In this document: positions 15,124 to 24,419 of the stretch, in pieces
Numbering within the stretch: position 1 is the first letter of the stretch
How the letters are laid out: every line of letters begins with the position of its first letter
DNA from: Bacteroidales bacterium
GTDB lineage: Bacteria; Bacteroidota; Bacteroidia; Bacteroidales; UBA932
NCBI GenBank assembly: GCA_017544265.1
Contig: JAFYEM010000018.1
Coordinates: 1 to 50,794 of the forward strand
Reading direction: 5' to 3'
DNA length: 50,794 nucleotides
The notes under the pieces: model-generated
Told to the model about the DNA's origin: nothing
Databases searched by the model: none
The model's input: only the letters and a program-made list of their open reading frames with translations
Position numbers and translations under genes: made by a program

Positions 15124-15140
15124 AATAAATTAGAAGAAAA

Positions 15141-15515
15141 ATGGATTTGATAAAGATTGCAGAGCAGGCTTTCGAGAACAATAAAGCCGCCTCTTACCCC
15201 GAGTTCAGGGCGGGTGACACCGTGACGGTGACTTACCGCATTAAAGAGGGTGACAAAGAAAGGCTCCAGAAATTCCGCGGAGTCGTTATCCAGCTCAAGG
15301 GGCAGGATAGTTTCACCAAGACCTTCACGGTCCGCAAGATTTCCGGCGGCGTGGGCGTCGAAAGGATTTTCCCCTTCCAGTCACCGTTCATCGACAGCAT
15401 TGAAGTAAACAAGTTCGGCAAAGTCCGCCGCGCTCGTATCTTCTACTTCCGCGATCTTTCCGGCAAGAAGGCCCGCATCCGCGAAAAGACCTTTGTCGGC
15501 AAATCACAGGAATAA
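15141..15515 (+). CDS. rplS: 50S ribosomal protein L19
   Basis: This is a 124-residue ribosomal protein at the 30S-50S interface. The family core is clear: [47 protein letters not shown] and [20 protein letters not shown]. The length is normal. It has a consensus promoter and a structured leader. tRNA-Arg(ACG) starts 17 bases after its stop with no terminator or promoter between, so the two are probably one transcript. Confidence 0.98.
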   Translation: MDLIKIAEQAFENNKAASYPEFRAGDTVTVTYRIKEGDKERLQKFRGVVIQLKGQDSFTKTFTVRKISGGVGVERIFPFQSPFIDSIEVNKFGKVRRARIFYFRDLSGKKARIREKTFVGKSQE

Positions 15516-15532
15516 GGCAGCAGCCTGAATCT

Positions 15533-15606
15533 GGCGCCTTAGCTCAATTGAATAGAGCATTTGACTACGGATCAAAAGGTTACAGGTTTGAGTCCTGTAG
15601 GCGTCA
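15533..15606 (+). tRNA. tRNA-Arg (anticodon ACG)
   Basis: This 74-base tRNA has acceptor stem GGCGCCT paired with AGGCGTC, a D arm (GCTC/GAGC), an anticodon stem TTTGA/TCAAA with loop CTACGGA giving ACG, and a T arm ACAGG/CCTGT. The discriminator is A and CCA is not encoded. A34 is expected to be edited to inosine to read CGU, CGC and CGA. It lies between rplS and a terminator. Confidence 0.97.
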
Positions 15607-15610
15607 CTGA

Positions 15611-15640
15611 AAAAGCCCACCGTAATGGCGGGCTTTTTTT
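15611..15640 (+). terminator. Rho-independent terminator between tRNA-Arg and the UpxY gene
   Basis: AAAAGCCCACC and GGCGGGCTTTTTTT form a 7-bp stem (one A-C mismatch) with a five-base loop and a T7 tail. The tail ends five bases before the ATG of the NusG-family gene, leaving no space for a separate promoter. Confidence 0.85.
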
Positions 15641-15645
15641 GAAAA

Positions 15646-16278
15646 ATGGAAGAACCCGCCCTCAACTGGTACGCAATGAAGGTGTTCTACAACAAGGTCT
15701 TCGACATGGAAGACCGCTTGTTGGGGATGCCTGTGGACGATGTGTATATTCCAGTCCGCAAGGTACAGGTCAAAGGTGAGGAGTTCATCCGGGTCAGGAA
15801 GAAACTTCAGACCCCCGACGACCGCCGCCGCATGATGGTCCGGTATTTCGCCTACGAGCAGAACGGCCCCCTGATTTTCAAGAGGGAAAGCGTAGTCCCG
15901 AGCCTTCTTTTCGTCCGTTGCACCAAGGATCAGATCCGCTCGGTATTCAATTCCATCATAAGCAAGGAGTTTCCTTCCGCGATGATTTACCGCACTCCCG
16001 AAAGGAACGATTTCGCGACGGTTTCGGAAAGGGACGTACGTATGTTCCGCATGGTGGTGGGGTCGGATGACAAGGGACTCACATTCTTCAGCGGGGACAG
16101 CATAGACGGTTTCCGCACCGGCGAAAAAGTCAGGGTGCTTTTCGGTCCCCTCAAGGGTGTCGAGGGCTATATCAAGCGGATTAAACGCGACCGCCGCCTG
16201 CTGGTTTCCATTGAAGGCTATGTCGCAGTTGCGACTTCTTACATACCGCCGGAGTTTCTCGAAGTTGTCAGGGAGTAA
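15646..16278 (+). CDS. UpxY-type NusG paralogue (transcription antiterminator)
   Basis: This is a 210-residue specialised NusG/RfaH-like factor. The N-terminal NGN domain begins [13 protein letters not shown] and includes [11 protein letters not shown]-terminal KOW domain (about residues 155-200) contains [20 protein letters not shown]. Bacteroides UpxY proteins bind RNA polymerase at a polysaccharide operon leader and prevent early termination. The same role is likely here for the glycan genes downstream. It starts directly after a terminator, which its own product might help polymerase cross. Its stop overlaps the uvrA ATG by one base (TAATG). I see no UpxZ partner. Confidence 0.88.
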   Translation: MEEPALNWYAMKVFYNKVFDMEDRLLGMPVDDVYIPVRKVQVKGEEFIRVRKKLQTPDDRRRMMVRYFAYEQNGPLIFKRESVVPSLLFVRCTKDQIRSVFNSIISKEFPSAMIYRTPERNDFATVSERDVRMFRMVVGSDDKGLTFFSGDSIDGFRTGEKVRVLFGPLKGVEGYIKRIKRDRRLLVSIEGYVAVATSYIPPEFLEVVRE

Positions 16279-19109
16279 TGGAAGGAAACATCATAATCAG
16301 GGGTGCCAGGGTCAATAACCTGAAGAATGTATCTCTCGAGATTCCTCGGGGCAGACTGGTGGTGGTCACCGGAATCTCCGGGTCAGGAAAGTCCTCCCTC
16401 GCATTCGATACCCTCTATGCCGAGGGGCAGCGCCGCTTTGCCGAGAGCCTCTCTTCCTATGCCCGGCAGTTCCTGGGGCGTATGTCAAAGCCCGATGTGG
16501 AGTCCATCGAAGGCATCCCGCCGGCAATCGCCATAGAGCAGAAAGTGTCGGTCAAGAATCCCCGTTCGACCGTCGCGACTACGACGGAAATATATGATTA
16601 TCTGAAACTTGTCTATGCCCGCATAGGCCGGATTTTCTCTCCCGTCAGCGGCTGCGAAGTCCGCGCATCGACCATCAAGGACGTGATGGACTATATTTTC
16701 GGTGGAGCGCCGGAGGCTGTCTATATCCTCTCGCCGCTTGGCTGGGACGAGCGCGACGACAGGGTGGAGCTCATGCTTTCGCTCAAGGAAGAGGGCTTTT
16801 CCAGGCTCTTCAATCCAGGTTCAGGCGAAATCGTTCCAATAGACTCGCTGATGCCCCTTGCCGAGACCGGAGACTTCCCCGCCGGGCTGCTGCTTCTCAT
16901 AGACAGGGCGAAGGTCTATGACGACGCTGATCTCCGCCAGAGGATTTCTTCGTCGGTGGATACCGCCTTCTCCCGCGGCAACGGCGTGATGTATGTCTAT
17001 ACCCCGTCGGGGAACACTCTGCAGCGTTTTTCAACTCGTCTCGAGGCTGACGGAATGACTTTCCGCGAGTGCGACGAATATCTTTTCAGTTTCAATTCCC
17101 CGCTCGGAGCCTGCCCGGTCTGCGGCGGTCTTGGAAAAATCATCGGGGTGAGCGAAGACCTCGTGGTGCCGGACAAGACAAAGAGCATCTACGAAAGTGC
17201 CATCGCCTGCTGGAGAGGGGAGAAGATGAGCTGGTTCAAGGAGCAGCTTATAAAGAACGCATCGCGTTACGGCATTCCCATCTTTACGCCCTACTGCCAG
17301 CTTACCGATGAGCAGAAGAAGACCATCTGGGAAACCCGCAGCAACATTGACGACGACACCACCTTCTGCGGTATAAACGAATTCTTCGAATGGGTGGAAC
17401 AGAACCGCTACAAGATTCAGTATAAATACATGCTGAGCCGCTACAGCGGCCGTACGACCTGCTCTGCCTGCGGCGGGAGCCGTCTCCGGAAGGAGGCCCT
17501 CTGGGTGAAAGTCGGGGGGAAGAACATCCACGAACTGATGTCCATGGACGTGGACCGGTTGATACCGTTTTTCGAGAACATAGACATATCTGAGCACGAG
17601 AGAAACATTGCGGGTAAGGCCATAGACGAGATTATCTACCGTCTGCACTGCATCAGCGACGTCGGGCTGGGTTACCTTACTCTGGACAGGGCTATGAACA
17701 CTCTTTCCGGAGGGGAAAGCCAGAGGGTGAACCTGGTGACTGCCCTTGGCAGCTCGCTGGTAGGGTCCTTGTATATTCTGGATGAACCTTCCATAGGTCT
17801 TCATTCCCGTGATACCGAGAGACTTATCGCCGTGCTGAGGCGTCTCCGCGACATCGGCAACACGGTCGTTGTCGTGGAGCATGACGCGTCTGTCATAGCT
17901 GCGGCTGACTATCTTATAGACATGGGTCCGCGGGCCGGTATAAATGGCGGCGAGGTCGTTTTCAGCGCTCCCTCCGGGGCGTCCTTCACTGATGATGTCG
18001 TGTCGGCCTCGCTGACTCTCCAGTACCTTCGCGGCATACGCAGGACTGCAAAAAGGGCAAAGCGCCCGTGGCAGTATTATATCAGCGTGGAAGGTGCGAT
18101 GCAGAACAACCTGAAGGACATTACGGTGAAATTTCCCCTCGGGGCGTTCACCGTGGTGAGCGGAGTCAGCGGCAGCGGCAAGTCCTCCCTGGTCGGGGAT
18201 ATACTGTATCCTGCGCTCAACCGCCGTCTCAACGAAAGCGGCGACCTGCCCGGTACTTTCAGGGGACTCGGCGGGAATCTGGACAGGATAACCAGGGTGG
18301 AGTTCGTGGACCAGAATCCCATTGGAAAGAGTTCCCGTTCCAACGCGGTGACCTATCTGAAGGTCTATGACGATATCCGCAAACTGCTTGCCGCCCAGCA
18401 GTTTGCAAAAATCAACGGATTCACCCCGTCGTTTTTCTCCTTCAACCAGGACGGCGGCCGCTGCCCGGAATGCCAGGGCGACGGTTTCGTCAGGATAGGC
18501 ATGCAGTTCATGGCGGATGTCACCATGGTCTGCTCTTCCTGCAGCGGAAAGCGGTTCAAAGCTGAGATACTGGAAGTCCGTTACCGCGGAAAGAATGTGG
18601 ATGATATCCTGTCGATGAGCGTGGAGGAGGCCATAGACTTTTTTGCTTCTTCCCCTGACGAAGAAGCCCGGCGGATAGCGATCCGGCTTCAGCCGCTGGT
18701 GGATGTGGGGCTCGGATATATCAAGCTCGGGCAGCCTTCCAGCACGCTTTCGGGAGGGGAGAGCCAGCGTATAAAACTGGCCTATTTCCTCTCGCTCAGT
18801 CTTGAAAATGACAGGCCCCGCAAGGACAGGATACTCTTTATCTTTGACGAGCCGACCACGGGACTCCATTTTTATGATGTCGACAAACTGCTGAAGGCCT
18901 TCGATATGCTGCTTTCAAAGGGACATACCGTGGTAGTCGTGGAGCATAATCTGGACGTCATCCGTTCAGCGGACTGGGTGATAGACCTTGGGCCGGACGC
19001 GGGAGACAGGGGCGGCGAAATTGTCTTCGAGGGAACACCGGAGGAACTTATGGAAAAAGGGCATACTTTTACTGCTGATTTTCTGCGTTCCGCTGCAACA
19101 AATGAATAG
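16278..19109 (+). CDS. uvrA: Excinuclease ABC subunit A
   Basis: This 943-residue DNA-damage sensor of nucleotide excision repair works as a dimer with UvrB. It has two ABC ATPase modules with Walker A motifs [10 protein letters not shown] (near residue 32) and [10 protein letters not shown] (near 632), two LSGGESQR signatures, and Walker B segments [13 protein letters not shown] and [11 protein letters not shown]. Zinc-binding pairs CPVCGG, CSACGG, CPECQG and CSSCSG are visible. The conserved [20 protein letters not shown] follows the first Walker A. Length is standard. It starts on the last base of the UpxY gene, and its final bases overlap the Stealth gene start by 8 bp. Confidence 0.97.
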   Translation: MEGNIIIRGARVNNLKNVSLEIPRGRLVVVTGISGSGKSSLAFDTLYAEGQRRFAESLSSYARQFLGRMSKPDVESIEGIPPAIAIEQKVSVKNPRSTVATTTEIYDYLKLVYARIGRIFSPVSGCEVRASTIKDVMDYIFGGAPEAVYILSPLGWDERDDRVELMLSLKEEGFSRLFNPGSGEIVPIDSLMPLAETGDFPAGLLLLIDRAKVYDDADLRQRISSSVDTAFSRGNGVMYVYTPSGNTLQRFSTRLEADGMTFRECDEYLFSFNSPLGACPVCGGLGKIIGVSEDLVVPDKTKSIYESAIACWRGEKMSWFKEQLIKNASRYGIPIFTPYCQLTDEQKKTIWETRSNIDDDTTFCGINEFFEWVEQNRYKIQYKYMLSRYSGRTTCSACGGSRLRKEALWVKVGGKNIHELMSMDVDRLIPFFENIDISEHERNIAGKAIDEIIYRLHCISDVGLGYLTLDRAMNTLSGGESQRVNLVTALGSSLVGSLYILDEPSIGLHSRDTERLIAVLRRLRDIGNTVVVVEHDASVIAAADYLIDMGPRAGINGGEVVFSAPSGASFTDDVVSASLTLQYLRGIRRTAKRAKRPWQYYISVEGAMQNNLKDITVKFPLGAFTVVSGVSGSGKSSLVGDILYPALNRRLNESGDLPGTFRGLGGNLDRITRVEFVDQNPIGKSSRSNAVTYLKVYDDIRKLLAAQQFAKINGFTPSFFSFNQDGGRCPECQGDGFVRIGMQFMADVTMVCSSCSGKRFKAEILEVRYRGKNVDDILSMSVEEAIDFFASSPDEEARRIAIRLQPLVDVGLGYIKLGQPSSTLSGGESQRIKLAYFLSLSLENDRPRKDRILFIFDEPTTGLHFYDVDKLLKAFDMLLSKGHTVVVVEHNLDVIRSADWVIDLGPDAGDRGGEIVFEGTPEELMEKGHTFTADFLRSAATNE

Positions 19110-20013
19110 TTTTTTTCATCTTTATAAGGTGGTAGATATAGTAATAACATACGTGGACGGAAACGATCCCGAGTGGCTGAAGCAGTACGGAGATTATTCG
19201 GAGGAACCGATTCTCTCGAAACGCTTCAGGGACTGGGGTACGCTTAAGTATCTGCTGAGGGGTGTTGAAAAGAACATCCCTTTCACCGGGAAGGTACATC
19301 TGGTGGTTTCGGCGGAGAGTCAGGTGCCTTCCTGGATAGACCGCAGCAAGGTCCACATCGTATTTCACAGTGAGATAATTCCGCCTCTTTACCTTCCGGT
19401 CTTCAATTCTTCGACTATTGAAATGTTCCTCCACCGTATTCCAGGCCTGGCGGAGCGTTTCATCTATTTCAATGACGACCTGATTCCTGTCCGTCCGCTC
19501 AGGGAGAGTGACTTCTTCCAGGGAGGCAAGGTGGTCAAGAAACTGACCCGGCACCTTTTCGCCCTGAATGATTTCAAGATTCTGACCCGCGATTCTGACC
19601 GCCTTGCGCGCAGGGCCGCCGGGAAGTGCATGCTGAACCCGCTTTTCCTGCGCCCGCAGCACACGTGCACCCCTCTGCTGAAATCGCGCTGCGACGAGGT
19701 CTATAATATCTGCCAGGACGAGATTTTCCGCACGGCCAGCAGGCTTCGTGAAAGGGGCAACTTCAACCAGTATCTTTTCTCGGACTATATCTATTACAAG
19801 GGTGACGCCGTGAACCGCAGGATTTCCTGCCGCCATTTTTCCCTTGCTATAGCCACTTCGGACCAGATTTGCGACTTCATCAAGAATCCCGACAGGGATA
19901 TAGTCTGCATCAACGACGTGGAAATGAGCCCGGAGCGTTTCGCTTCGCTGAAGGAGAAACTGAACCAGGCCCTGGAGACTCTTCTCGGTGAAAAGTCCAC
20001 CTATGAACTCTGA
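19102..20013 (+). CDS. Stealth-family sugar-phosphate transferase
   Basis: This is a 303-residue Stealth protein. The family transfers a hexose 1-phosphate from a UDP-sugar to build phosphodiester-linked surface polysaccharides. Conserved regions are seen in order: CR1 DIVITYVDGNDPEW near the N-terminus, CR2 around RFIYFNDDLIPVRPL, and a CR3-like block with RPQHTCTPLLKS. I chose the ATG at 19102 (MNSFFHLYK) because the longer frame overlaps uvrA by over 100 bp and lacks family sequence. It overlaps the uvrA stop by 8 bp and the GT2 start by 11 bp, indicating translational coupling. Confidence 0.9.
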   Translation: MNSFFHLYKVVDIVITYVDGNDPEWLKQYGDYSEEPILSKRFRDWGTLKYLLRGVEKNIPFTGKVHLVVSAESQVPSWIDRSKVHIVFHSEIIPPLYLPVFNSSTIEMFLHRIPGLAERFIYFNDDLIPVRPLRESDFFQGGKVVKKLTRHLFALNDFKILTRDSDRLARRAAGKCMLNPLFLRPQHTCTPLLKSRCDEVYNICQDEIFRTASRLRERGNFNQYLFSDYIYYKGDAVNRRISCRHFSLAIATSDQICDFIKNPDRDIVCINDVEMSPERFASLKEKLNQALETLLGEKSTYEL

Positions 20014-20842
20014 AATCACTTTCCTGATTCCGGTCTATAATGCCGAGGCCTTCCTGCCGGAATGTCTCAGTTCCCTCTTGGGGCAGAGCGACCCTTCGTG
20101 GAAGGCGGTGATAGTGGATGACGGTTCCACGGATTCTTCTCCGGCAATTCTGGAAAACTGTACGGATTCGAGGATTACAGTGATCCGCCAGCCCAACGCA
20201 GGTCCTGCTGCGGCGAGAAAGACAGCACTGAATGCTGTCGGAAGCGGATATGTCCTTTTTCTCGATGCAGATGATTATCTGTCTGTCGAGGCTGTGCGGG
20301 TGCTGAACCAGGCAAGCCGCAGCGGAGAGGATATTATAGTATTCACCGCGCAGAAAGTCAAGGGTGGAGAGTTGGGACACTTTGTCAAGGATCCGCTTGC
20401 TGAGACTTCTGCAGCGTACTCGGATGCCATCTTTACCCGTAAGGCTCACGGTTGTCTCTGGAACAAACTGTTCCGCCGGGATCTTTTCGGAGAGGATATC
20501 ATGTATCCGCGTTACGGCTACGGAGAGGACCGCGTGATGTGCATCCAGCTCGCCCGCAAGGCAAGGTCCCTGAAATTTGTGGATGACGTGCTGTACTACT
20601 ACCGCAAGGACAATCCCTCCGGGCTGACCAAGCGCCGCAGACGCTCCCGCAAGCTGATGGAGGCCCGGAATTACATGGATCTCGGCAAATGGACGGGCGA
20701 GAGAAAATATATGGCCAAAGGCGCCTGGCTCGCATTCCTCTACGGAAGAGAAGCACTCAGGGATTATCGTAATGAAATTAAGGGGCTCGGAGGCATTGAT
20801 ACTCTGCCTGCCAGACTTTACCTCAGGCTCACTTCTAACTGA
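20003..20842 (+). CDS. Family 2 glycosyltransferase
   Basis: This 279-residue GT-A enzyme probably adds a sugar to a surface glycan at the cytoplasmic membrane. The N-terminus ITFLIPVYNAEAFL and VDDGSTDSS bind the nucleotide sugar. FLDADDYL holds the DxD metal site. GEDRVMCIQLARKA supplies the catalytic ED pair. A basic stretch (KRRRRSRK) near the C-terminus may contact membrane phospholipid. I chose the ATG at 20003 overlapping the Stealth stop; an ATG at 19988 adds five residues. The 3' end overlaps the convergent LicD gene by 25 bp. Confidence 0.93.
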   Translation: MNSEITFLIPVYNAEAFLPECLSSLLGQSDPSWKAVIVDDGSTDSSPAILENCTDSRITVIRQPNAGPAAARKTALNAVGSGYVLFLDADDYLSVEAVRVLNQASRSGEDIIVFTAQKVKGGELGHFVKDPLAETSAAYSDAIFTRKAHGCLWNKLFRRDLFGEDIMYPRYGYGEDRVMCIQLARKARSLKFVDDVLYYYRKDNPSGLTKRRRRSRKLMEARNYMDLGKWTGERKYMAKGAWLAFLYGREALRDYRNEIKGLGGIDTLPARLYLRLTSN

Positions 20843-21588
20843 TGAGTCAGTCTTTTCTCAGGCGGGGGCAGCTGCATGTAGTCGCCGTACTGCTGTCTGA
20901 GGAATAAATCCCAGTCTTTGATTGAATAGAACTCCTGCCCTTCGAAGGAGAGGACAGTGTAGTTCTCAAATACTTCTTTCGGAAAAATCTCGACTGTTCC
21001 TGTCGTCCCAGAAGCCGGGCCGGCATAGGGGCTCGGAGCGGAATTGAAGCGGTTGAGGCATTCTTCCATTTTCTCTTTCCAGTAATCCAGGCTGTGCAGA
21101 TGGGCCTCGAGCGAGGGCAGGGGAGAAGCCGCGAAAAGTGGCTTCTGGCGGAAGTACAGGCGGTGTTTCAGTCTTGTGCATTCCTTCATCCAGCCGGCAT
21201 GTAGGGCCTTGTCGGCAGGGGCGTTGTCAATCGGGAAAATGTCTATGTTGAGGCCGAATTCATAGACCCCGCGGCGGCGCTTTTCTATGCTTTCGGTCGC
21301 GGTGTCCTCGACTTTGGCGAAGCAGTTGACGAAGCGGTGGCCCTTTTCTTCGCTGTAGAAGAGAACGCGGTAGCGTCCTGAAGGGTACGAATCGACAAAT
21401 TTACGGAAATCCTCCCGCGGCATCATTATGTCTATGTCGTCGTCCCAGGGGATGAAACCCTTGTGGCGCACGGCTCCGATCAGGGTCCCGTAGGCAAGTG
21501 AATAGCGGAGACCTTCTTTTTTGCAGAAGGCATCCACATCCGTCAGGATGCCGAGCAGCAGGGAGTGTATTTCTTTCCTTGAAAGCAT
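20818..21588 (-). CDS. LicD-family phosphotransferase
   Basis: This 256-residue LicD (nucleotidyltransferase-fold) enzyme transfers a phospho-group such as phosphocholine or a related amine or polyol phosphate from a CDP carrier to a sugar. The core reads RYSLAYGTLIGAVRHKG followed by FIPWDDDIDIMMPRE, with the acidic metal site, then LNIDIFPIDNAP and a C-terminal YGDYMQLPPPEKR. It is a close paralogue of the C-terminal half of the upstream protein. Its ATG shares one base with that gene's TGA, so it is the last gene of the operon. The 3' end overlaps the GT2 gene. Confidence 0.93.
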   Translation of the reverse strand: MLSRKEIHSLLLGILTDVDAFCKKEGLRYSLAYGTLIGAVRHKGFIPWDDDIDIMMPREDFRKFVDSYPSGRYRVLFYSEEKGHRFVNCFAKVEDTATESIEKRRRGVYEFGLNIDIFPIDNAPADKALHAGWMKECTRLKHRLYFRQKPLFAASPLPSLEAHLHSLDYWKEKMEECLNRFNSAPSPYAGPASGTTGTVEIFPKEVFENYTVLSFEGQEFYSIKDWDLFLRQQYGDYMQLPPPEKRLTHQLEVSLR

Positions 21589-23075
21589 CAGCGCCAGAAG
21601 AAATCAGCATATTTGAACACCGCCGGTTTCTGATATTTTGCCGGAGGCAGGCTCATGTAGTCGCCATAGATGCAGCGGAGAGTGTATTCGTATTCTCTCG
21701 GAGCGGGGACCTTCATTCCCTCGAATTCGAGGTAAGTGATATCTTCGAATATCCTTTTCGGAAAATAAGTTTCCAAGGTGTCCGGGCAGCAAAGCTGGGC
21801 TACGTGCCCGAATTCCGGCCTTGAGAGCATCATCAGCATCTTTTCCAGGTTCTGGGCAAACCAGTTAGGATCCCTCTTTATAAGCCTTGGGTGGAGAAAA
21901 CGGTAGCGGAAGGTCCGGAAATCCTGCTTGCCGTTGAAACTGCCTCGGGTCTTGCGGATGTTGCACTGCTGATAGTAATAGGTATTGGCGATGGAATACA
22001 GGGATTTATACTCCTCAATATCGTCCGGAACGCTGTCCAGCGGGAATATGTCTATGAAGATGCCGGTTCGGAGGCTTTTCCCGTGCCATGGGATGGCAGA
22101 GAGCATTTCGGTGCGCCCGGTGTCCGCGACGCGTCCGAACGAGATATAGACATCATCATTGTTGCGACAGTCCAGGAAGATGTATTTGTCTGATGTATAG
22201 CTGCTGCGGAAACGCTCATAGTCTTCGCGGAGCATCATTATGTCTATGTCGTCGTCCCAGGGAATGAATCCCTTGTTGCGGACGGCTCCGATAAGTGTGC
22301 CGAAGGCGATTGTGTAGCGGATGTCGTTTTTCCGGCAGAAAGCGTCTATGTCCCGGAGGATGTCCACGCTGACCGCGTGTATGTCGTCGATTGTCATCCT
22401 GCGCTTTTTGCCGCTGATGCGGTCCCAGCGGCTTTTGAACCACTCCTTTACGGCATAGCGGATTTTGCGGCGTTTCTCAGAGCGGAGATACTTTCTTGTG
22501 GGAGTGTAGTCGGGATTGAATTTACTGAGCCATTCCCGGCGGTTCGCTTCGAGATCCGCTTCCACGGCCTTGTCGTCATCCCAGTATGGATCCGGAACCA
22601 GCTGGAGGCGGAATACATAGGACAGGTAGTTCCTGTCTTTGAAGTGGGTAATTTCCGCTATCTTGAAACCAGCTTTGAGGTGCATCCGTACAGATGATTC
22701 CGCTTGAATCGCCGTGTCGCTTTCCACATAATTGCAGCCTGCCTCGCGGGACAGGAGGATGGCTTCTTCAAGCAGTTTCCTTCCAATTCCCCTGCCGGAT
22801 GTTTCGGGAAGTACTGCAACAGTACTCAAATAGGCGTAATGTACTCCCTTGGAGTCGGTCTTTTCCGTCTCAATGGAGGCTGTCCCCAGAAGTCGTCCAT
22901 CTTCGCAGGCGACCAGGGTGACGGCACCCGGAATCGAGGCAATCATTTCCCCCTCTGTCATCAAACTGAGTCCGAAGCGCATACCATTGGAAAGCCTCTC
23001 TGAAAAGGCTTTCTGGACCAGGTTATATACATCCCTGAAAGAGAATCCGGAATTCTCTAATCTCTCTATTTTCAA
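21588..23075 (-). CDS. GNAT acetyltransferase-LicD fusion protein
   Basis: This 495-residue two-domain protein has residues 1-150 as a GNAT N-acetyltransferase (TVAVLPETSGRGIGRKLLEEA is the acetyl-CoA loop, then HLKAGFKIAEITHF). A basic linker (about 180-225) leads to a LicD domain from Met227, with RYTIAFGTLIGAVRNKG, FIPWDDDIDIMMLRE and IFIDIFPLDSVP. The fusion suggests that an amino group is acetylated in concert with phospho-transfer, for example on the transferred amine or the acceptor amino sugar; that is inference. It lies three bases after the cytidylyltransferase fusion gene and overlaps the next LicD by one base. Confidence 0.9.
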   Translation of the reverse strand: MKIERLENSGFSFRDVYNLVQKAFSERLSNGMRFGLSLMTEGEMIASIPGAVTLVACEDGRLLGTASIETEKTDSKGVHYAYLSTVAVLPETSGRGIGRKLLEEAILLSREAGCNYVESDTAIQAESSVRMHLKAGFKIAEITHFKDRNYLSYVFRLQLVPDPYWDDDKAVEADLEANRREWLSKFNPDYTPTRKYLRSEKRRKIRYAVKEWFKSRWDRISGKKRRMTIDDIHAVSVDILRDIDAFCRKNDIRYTIAFGTLIGAVRNKGFIPWDDDIDIMMLREDYERFRSSYTSDKYIFLDCRNNDDVYISFGRVADTGRTEMLSAIPWHGKSLRTGIFIDIFPLDSVPDDIEEYKSLYSIANTYYYQQCNIRKTRGSFNGKQDFRTFRYRFLHPRLIKRDPNWFAQNLEKMLMMLSRPEFGHVAQLCCPDTLETYFPKRIFEDITYLEFEGMKVPAPREYEYTLRCIYGDYMSLPPAKYQKPAVFKYADFFWR

Positions 23076-23078
23076 ATC

Positions 23079-24419
23079 TTAGAGTTTAAATACGTTAACT
23101 CCCTTCAGGTACTGTTCCTGGACCTCGGTCATCTTCAGGATTTCCCGCTTGGAGAGCCGGAAGAAGCCGAAATCCCGGGAGATGACCTTGGATACGAACT
23201 CCTTGATTTCGTAGCGCAGTCCTTCTCCCACGAAGGGATAAAAATACTTTTTGTTCAGGTTTTGGTCTTCGTAACGTATTTCAAAGTAGTCCGTGCGCCA
23301 CCAGGGGGCGGGGACATAGGCATAGCCTTTGGTTCCGGAAATCACCATGTTGCCTTCGGTCTTCACTCCGAGTCCTATCTGGAACGAGGCCACGGCGCTG
23401 TCGTAGCGGAATACCGCCTTGGTGAACATGTCCACTCCGCGTTTCATCTTGGAGTAGAAGTTGATATTTCGCCAGCCGGTGCCGAGGAACTTGAAAATCG
23501 GAAGCAGGGGGAAGCATGCATTTTCATTCATGCTGCCGCCGAAGCGCTTGCTGTCCAGTTTGTCGGAGGACTCGTCCGTAAGGGTGGTCACGGAGGCATT
23601 GACCTCGACTATTTCGCCGATAACTCCGGATTTCAGCAGCGACACAAGGTGTAGGAAAGCGGGGCAGTAAGCCGTCTTGTGGGCTACCATCAGGACGAGT
23701 TCCTTCTCCTGCGCGATGCTGTAGAGTTCCTCCGCCTGGGCGGTTTCAAGCACGAACGGAGTCTCGCACAGTACATGTTTCCCGGCGTCGAGCGCCATTT
23801 TGGCATACTGGTAATGGGTATAGTGGGGCGAGGCGATATAGACAGCATTGCAATTGTCCAGAAGTTCCTCCGGGGTCTTTGCGGCCATGGGGATGTCGAA
23901 CTTTTCCGAGAAGGCCCGGCACTCCTTCTCAGAGGGATTATAGGCGGCGCTTATGCAATTGCTGTTCACGCACTTGCTTTCGGGGATGACGCGGGAGGCG
24001 ATGCTGCCTGTGCCGATGATGCCGATGTTCACGCTGGGGCCTTCGCAGCGGAGCTGGGTCGATGATATGCCTTCTGTGCGGGGAAGATAGACCACCTCGC
24101 AATACTCTTTCAGATAGTCGAAATAGCCTTCCCAGTCGGAGCCGATTGCGAAAATGTCCACTCCGTAGCGCTGTATGTCATCTATTTTCTGGCCTTTGTA
24201 CTCCTCGATTACAATCTGGTCCGCATAACCGGTCGCCTTTACGGCCTCAATGCGCTGCACAACGTTCTGAATGGTGTTCATCTTGCCTCTTTCGAGGTCG
24301 AAATTATCGGTGGTGACGCCCACGATGAGCCAGTCTCCGAGTTCTTTGGCTCTTCTGAGGAGATTTATGTGACCGTGATGCAGAAGGTCGAAAGTGCCGT
24401 AGGTTATAACTTTTTTCAT
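23079..24419 (-). CDS. Cytidylyltransferase-Gfo/Idh/MocA fusion protein
   Basis: This is a 446-residue fusion. Residues 1-128 are a TagD/PntC-like nucleotidyltransferase: YGTFDLLHHGHINLL has the HxGH site, with a GSDWEGYF stretch and ISSTQLR for CTP binding. Such enzymes make CDP-glycerol, CDP-ethanolamine-like or CDP-aminoethylphosphonate products. Residues about 132-446 are a Gfo/Idh/MocA oxidoreductase with Rossmann motif IGIIGTGSIASRV. The usual EKP motif lysine is absent: the stretch reads KHVLCETPF. The oxidoreductase half may thus be non-catalytic or unusual. The gene overlaps the aminotransferase stop by 4 bp (ATGA). The substrate is unknown. Confidence 0.9.
   Translation of the reverse strand: MKKVITYGTFDLLHHGHINLLRRAKELGDWLIVGVTTDNFDLERGKMNTIQNVVQRIEAVKATGYADQIVIEEYKGQKIDDIQRYGVDIFAIGSDWEGYFDYLKEYCEVVYLPRTEGISSTQLRCEGPSVNIGIIGTGSIASRVIPESKCVNSNCISAAYNPSEKECRAFSEKFDIPMAAKTPEELLDNCNAVYIASPHYTHYQYAKMALDAGKHVLCETPFVLETAQAEELYSIAQEKELVLMVAHKTAYCPAFLHLVSLLKSGVIGEIVEVNASVTTLTDESSDKLDSKRFGGSMNENACFPLLPIFKFLGTGWRNINFYSKMKRGVDMFTKAVFRYDSAVASFQIGLGVKTEGNMVISGTKGYAYVPAPWWRTDYFEIRYEDQNLNKKYFYPFVGEGLRYEIKEFVSKVISRDFGFFRLSKREILKMTEVQEQYLKGVNVFKL

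Noticed and set aside
17031-18869. 612-codon open frame antisense to uvrA
   Set aside because: It is the mirror of a strongly supported UvrA, has no domain logic, and GC-rich codon bias commonly opens such antisense frames.
18988-19101. Longer N-terminus for the Stealth protein
   Set aside because: It is encoded inside uvrA in another frame and precedes the family start [19 protein letters not shown].
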